Positions 6,438 through 7,578 of a stretch of 7,578 nt of DNA are shown piece by piece. The DNA is from an uncultured Atopobium sp. (lineage in GTDB: Bacteria > Actinomycetota > Coriobacteriia > Coriobacteriales > Atopobiaceae): positions 1 through 7,578 of the forward strand of contig USKU01000061.1 of assembly GCA_900555335.1 (NCBI GenBank), in the 5' to 3' direction. The notes under the pieces were generated by a model, which searched no databases, was not told the DNA's origin, and saw only the letters and a list, made by a program, of their open reading frames with translations. Positions within the stretch are counted from its first letter, which is position 1, and every line of letters begins with the position of its first letter. Position numbers and translations under genes: made by a program.

Positions 6438-6514
6438 CGGTAAAAAATCGTCTTAGTTGGGGTTATTTTGGCAAATTTTTAACTTTCAACCCCAACTAAA
6501 CGCATTTTTTACCG
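6438..6514. repeat. inverted pair R2/R3 of the 24-bp repeat (long hairpin)
   Basis: R2 (6439-6462) and R3 (6490-6513) face each other. CGGTAAAAAAT (6438-6448) pairs with ATTTTTTACCG (6504-6514), and TTAGTTGGGGTT (6453-6464) with AACCCCAACTAA (6488-6499). Between the two stems is a 4x4 internal loop and at the tip a 23-nt AT-rich loop. The A6/T6 tracts at the base make it look like a bidirectional terminator, but no gene ends next to it; the fprA terminator lies 170 bp earlier. Confidence 0.75.
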
Positions 6515-6535
6515 TTTTGGGTACATAATTCTAGG

Positions 6536-6593
6536 CGTAAATGTTACGTATTCATATAGATGAATTATTTAGGCAAGTTATTCAAAATCTTGC
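6536..6593. repeat. three consecutive small dyads in AT-rich DNA
   Basis: CGTAA-ATG-TTACG (6536-6548), ATTCAT-ATAG-ATGAAT (6550-6565) and GCAAG-N11-CTTGC (6573-6593) follow one another within 58 bp. Each alone is short enough for chance. As a group they could be operators or small hairpins of a transcript; no function is assigned. Confidence 0.35.
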
Positions 6594-6604
6594 ATAAAAT
6601 ATTA

Positions 6605-6706
6605 GGAACTGCTTGTTAACCAGAATCGACGCAGAAAAACAGGGAACTGCGCCATTAAAATGACGGTCAAAGTCGCGAGAAAAGCGATTTACGTTACGAG
6701 AAAAGC
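6605..6706. repeat. short direct repeats GGAACTGC and CGAGAAAAGC
   Basis: GGAACTGC occurs at 6605-6612 and 6643-6650 (offset 38). CGAGAAAAGC occurs at 6676-6685 and 6697-6706 (offset 21, two helical turns). The first copy of the latter also lies in a small hairpin, TCGC (6673-6676) with GCGA (6684-6687). They lie 125-280 bp before the CNNM gene and could be regulator sites or part of an unrecognised RNA. Confidence 0.4.
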
Positions 6707-6806
6707 ACGCCGCACGTATAGTTGGCGTCATCATGCCGCTGTCGCCCGAGTCGCGCTTACTCGTACGGCCGGCGTTTCGTGGCGAGACTGTGTCAAATTC
6801 CTGCAG

Positions 6807-6836
6807 ACTACAAGGTAGAGCGCGTTAGAGTACAAT
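6807..6836 (+). promoter_or_regulatory. candidate promoter of the CNNM gene
   Basis: A good -10, TACAAT, lies at 6831-6836, with a weak -35 ACTACA (6807-6812) at 18-bp spacing. Transcription would start near 6843, about 40 nt before the ATG. Confidence 0.5.
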
Positions 6837-6884
6837 AGACTACACAAAAAAGTAACTTCGAAGAGGTAGGTGCCCATACACTCG

Positions 6885-7578
6885 ATGGACATTGCGTTAA
6901 GTATTGGAATAACTCTGCTGCTTACCCTGGTAAACGGCTTTTTTTCTGCGGCCGAGATGGCCATTGTGAGCTCTCGTCGCGCGGCACTTGAGGCGGACGT
7001 GGACGAAGGCGATCCAAGAGCCTTGGCTGTCATTGACATTGCCACTGATCGCGGATATTTCCTCGCAACAATCCAGGTCGCAATTACCCTGGTAGGCTTC
7101 GCTTCCTCGGCATTTGCTGCAACAAGTCTTTCCGAGCCATTCGGCGCTTGGCTGGTCAGTATCGGAGTCCACGCTGACCTGGCACTTCCTTTGGCTGTCG
7201 TGGCTATTACGCTGATTGTTTCGTTCTTCTCCGTGGTCATCGGTGAGCTGGTTCCAAAGAGCATCGGCCTGGCAAATTCCGAGTCGGTGGCCAAGGCCGT
7301 GGTTGGCCCCATGAGGACGTTTATGAAGATTGCGCGCCCACTCGTATTTATTACGTCTGCCTCGGCGGATGCAGTTACTACGCTCATGGGCGTTGACACA
7401 ACAAACGATCGCCAAGAGGTCACCGAGGAGGAGCTTCGCTACATCGTCAAGGATTCCGAAGACCTCACCGAAGAGGAAAAATCCATGATCCACGAGGTCA
7501 TCGAGATGGGTGACACTGTAGTCCGCGAGGTAATGGTTCCGCGCGTTGACATGACCGCCATGGAGGACACCGCAACTA
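6885..7578 (+). CDS. CNNM/CBS-domain membrane protein (HlyC/CorC-like), N-terminal part
   Basis: The frame is open from the ATG to the window end (231 codons visible); the rest lies outside. Residues 1 to about 170 form a CNNM (DUF21) transmembrane domain, with hydrophobic segments near 3-25, 58-82 and 99-121, the family motif NGFFSAAEMAIVSSRR (17-32) and GELVPKSIGLANSE (120-133). A polar linker (EVTEEELRYIV, 178-188) leads to REVMVPRVDM (214-223), the usual entry to the paired CBS domains. Full family members are about 430 residues, often with a CorC_HlyC C-terminal domain. Bacterial homologues are linked to Mg2+ or Co2+ efflux; the old name hemolysin is misleading. An in-frame GTG at 6870 with AGAGG just upstream is an alternative start adding five residues; an in-frame TAG at 6867 rules out anything earlier. 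A -10 near 6831 fits either. Confidence 0.9.
   Translation, partial: MDIALSIGITLLLTLVNGFFSAAEMAIVSSRRAALEADVDEGDPRALAVIDIATDRGYFLATIQVAITLVGFASSAFAATSLSEPFGAWLVSIGVHADLALPLAVVAITLIVSFFSVVIGELVPKSIGLANSESVAKAVVGPMRTFMKIARPLVFITSASADAVTTLMGVDTTNDRQEVTEEELRYIVKDSEDLTEEEKSMIHEVIEMGDTVVREVMVPRVDMTAMEDTAT

Larger units (their letters stand above)
6264..6884. other. long intergenic region rich in repeats
   Basis: No supported protein gene or recognised RNA gene lies in these roughly 620 bp. The left part holds a short tandem repeat and three copies of a 24-bp repeat, the middle part (about 6515-6600) is AT-rich with three small dyads, and the right part has direct repeats and a GC-rich patch (about 6705-6790) before a promoter-like site near 6831. 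An unrecognised small RNA is possible. Confidence 0.6.

Noticed and set aside
6731..7423. 230-residue open frame on the minus strand
   Set aside because: It runs antisense to the well-supported CNNM gene, has low-complexity Ser/Ala/Thr-rich content and no recognisable domain.

Overview
The window looks like chromosomal DNA from an anaerobic, moderately GC-rich actinobacterium, most plausibly of the class Coriobacteriia (Atopobium/Lancefieldella/Olsenella type). This is inferred from codon use, from an FprA-type flavo-diiron protein with full ligands, and from remembered family resemblance; no search was run. Five protein-coding genes are supported, one of them cut by the right edge.

Layout. 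(1) 1-341: non-coding leader, AT-rich at first, then a GC-rich block (about 196-299) with a hairpin, bracketed by a 9-bp inverted repeat. (2) 342-2099 (+): a 585-residue thiamine-diphosphate enzyme of the DXS (1-deoxyxylulose-5-phosphate synthase) family, with the catalytic core kept but the phosphate-binding arginines replaced. (3) 2258-3352 (-): a zinc-dependent glycerol dehydrogenase (GldA), convergent with gene 2; both can end at a bidirectional terminator at 2165-2192. (4) 3564-4871 (+): a strikingly AT-rich MFS transporter, divergent from gldA, which looks horizontally acquired. (5) 5001-6203 (+): an FprA-type flavo-diiron protein (O2/NO reductase), whose start is better placed at 5001 than at the upstream GTG at 4965; a terminator follows at 6228-6263. 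(6) 6264-6884: about 620 bp without a gene, rich in repeats: a six-unit 10-11-bp tandem repeat, three copies of a 24-bp repeat that can form alternative hairpins or the ends of a MITE-like element, small dyads and short direct repeats. (7) 6885 to the window end (+): the N-terminal part of a CNNM/CBS-domain (HlyC/CorC-like) membrane protein.

How the genes may work together: the DXS-like enzyme and GldA could both act on short hydroxyketones or aldehydes (acyloin chemistry and ketone/polyol redox), but they are convergent rather than an operon, so the link is only suggestive. FprA would protect the anaerobe from oxygen or nitric oxide. The MFS and CNNM proteins are membrane proteins with no evident link to the others. 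The least explained sequence is the repeat region at 6301-6514 and the altered substrate site of the DXS-like enzyme.
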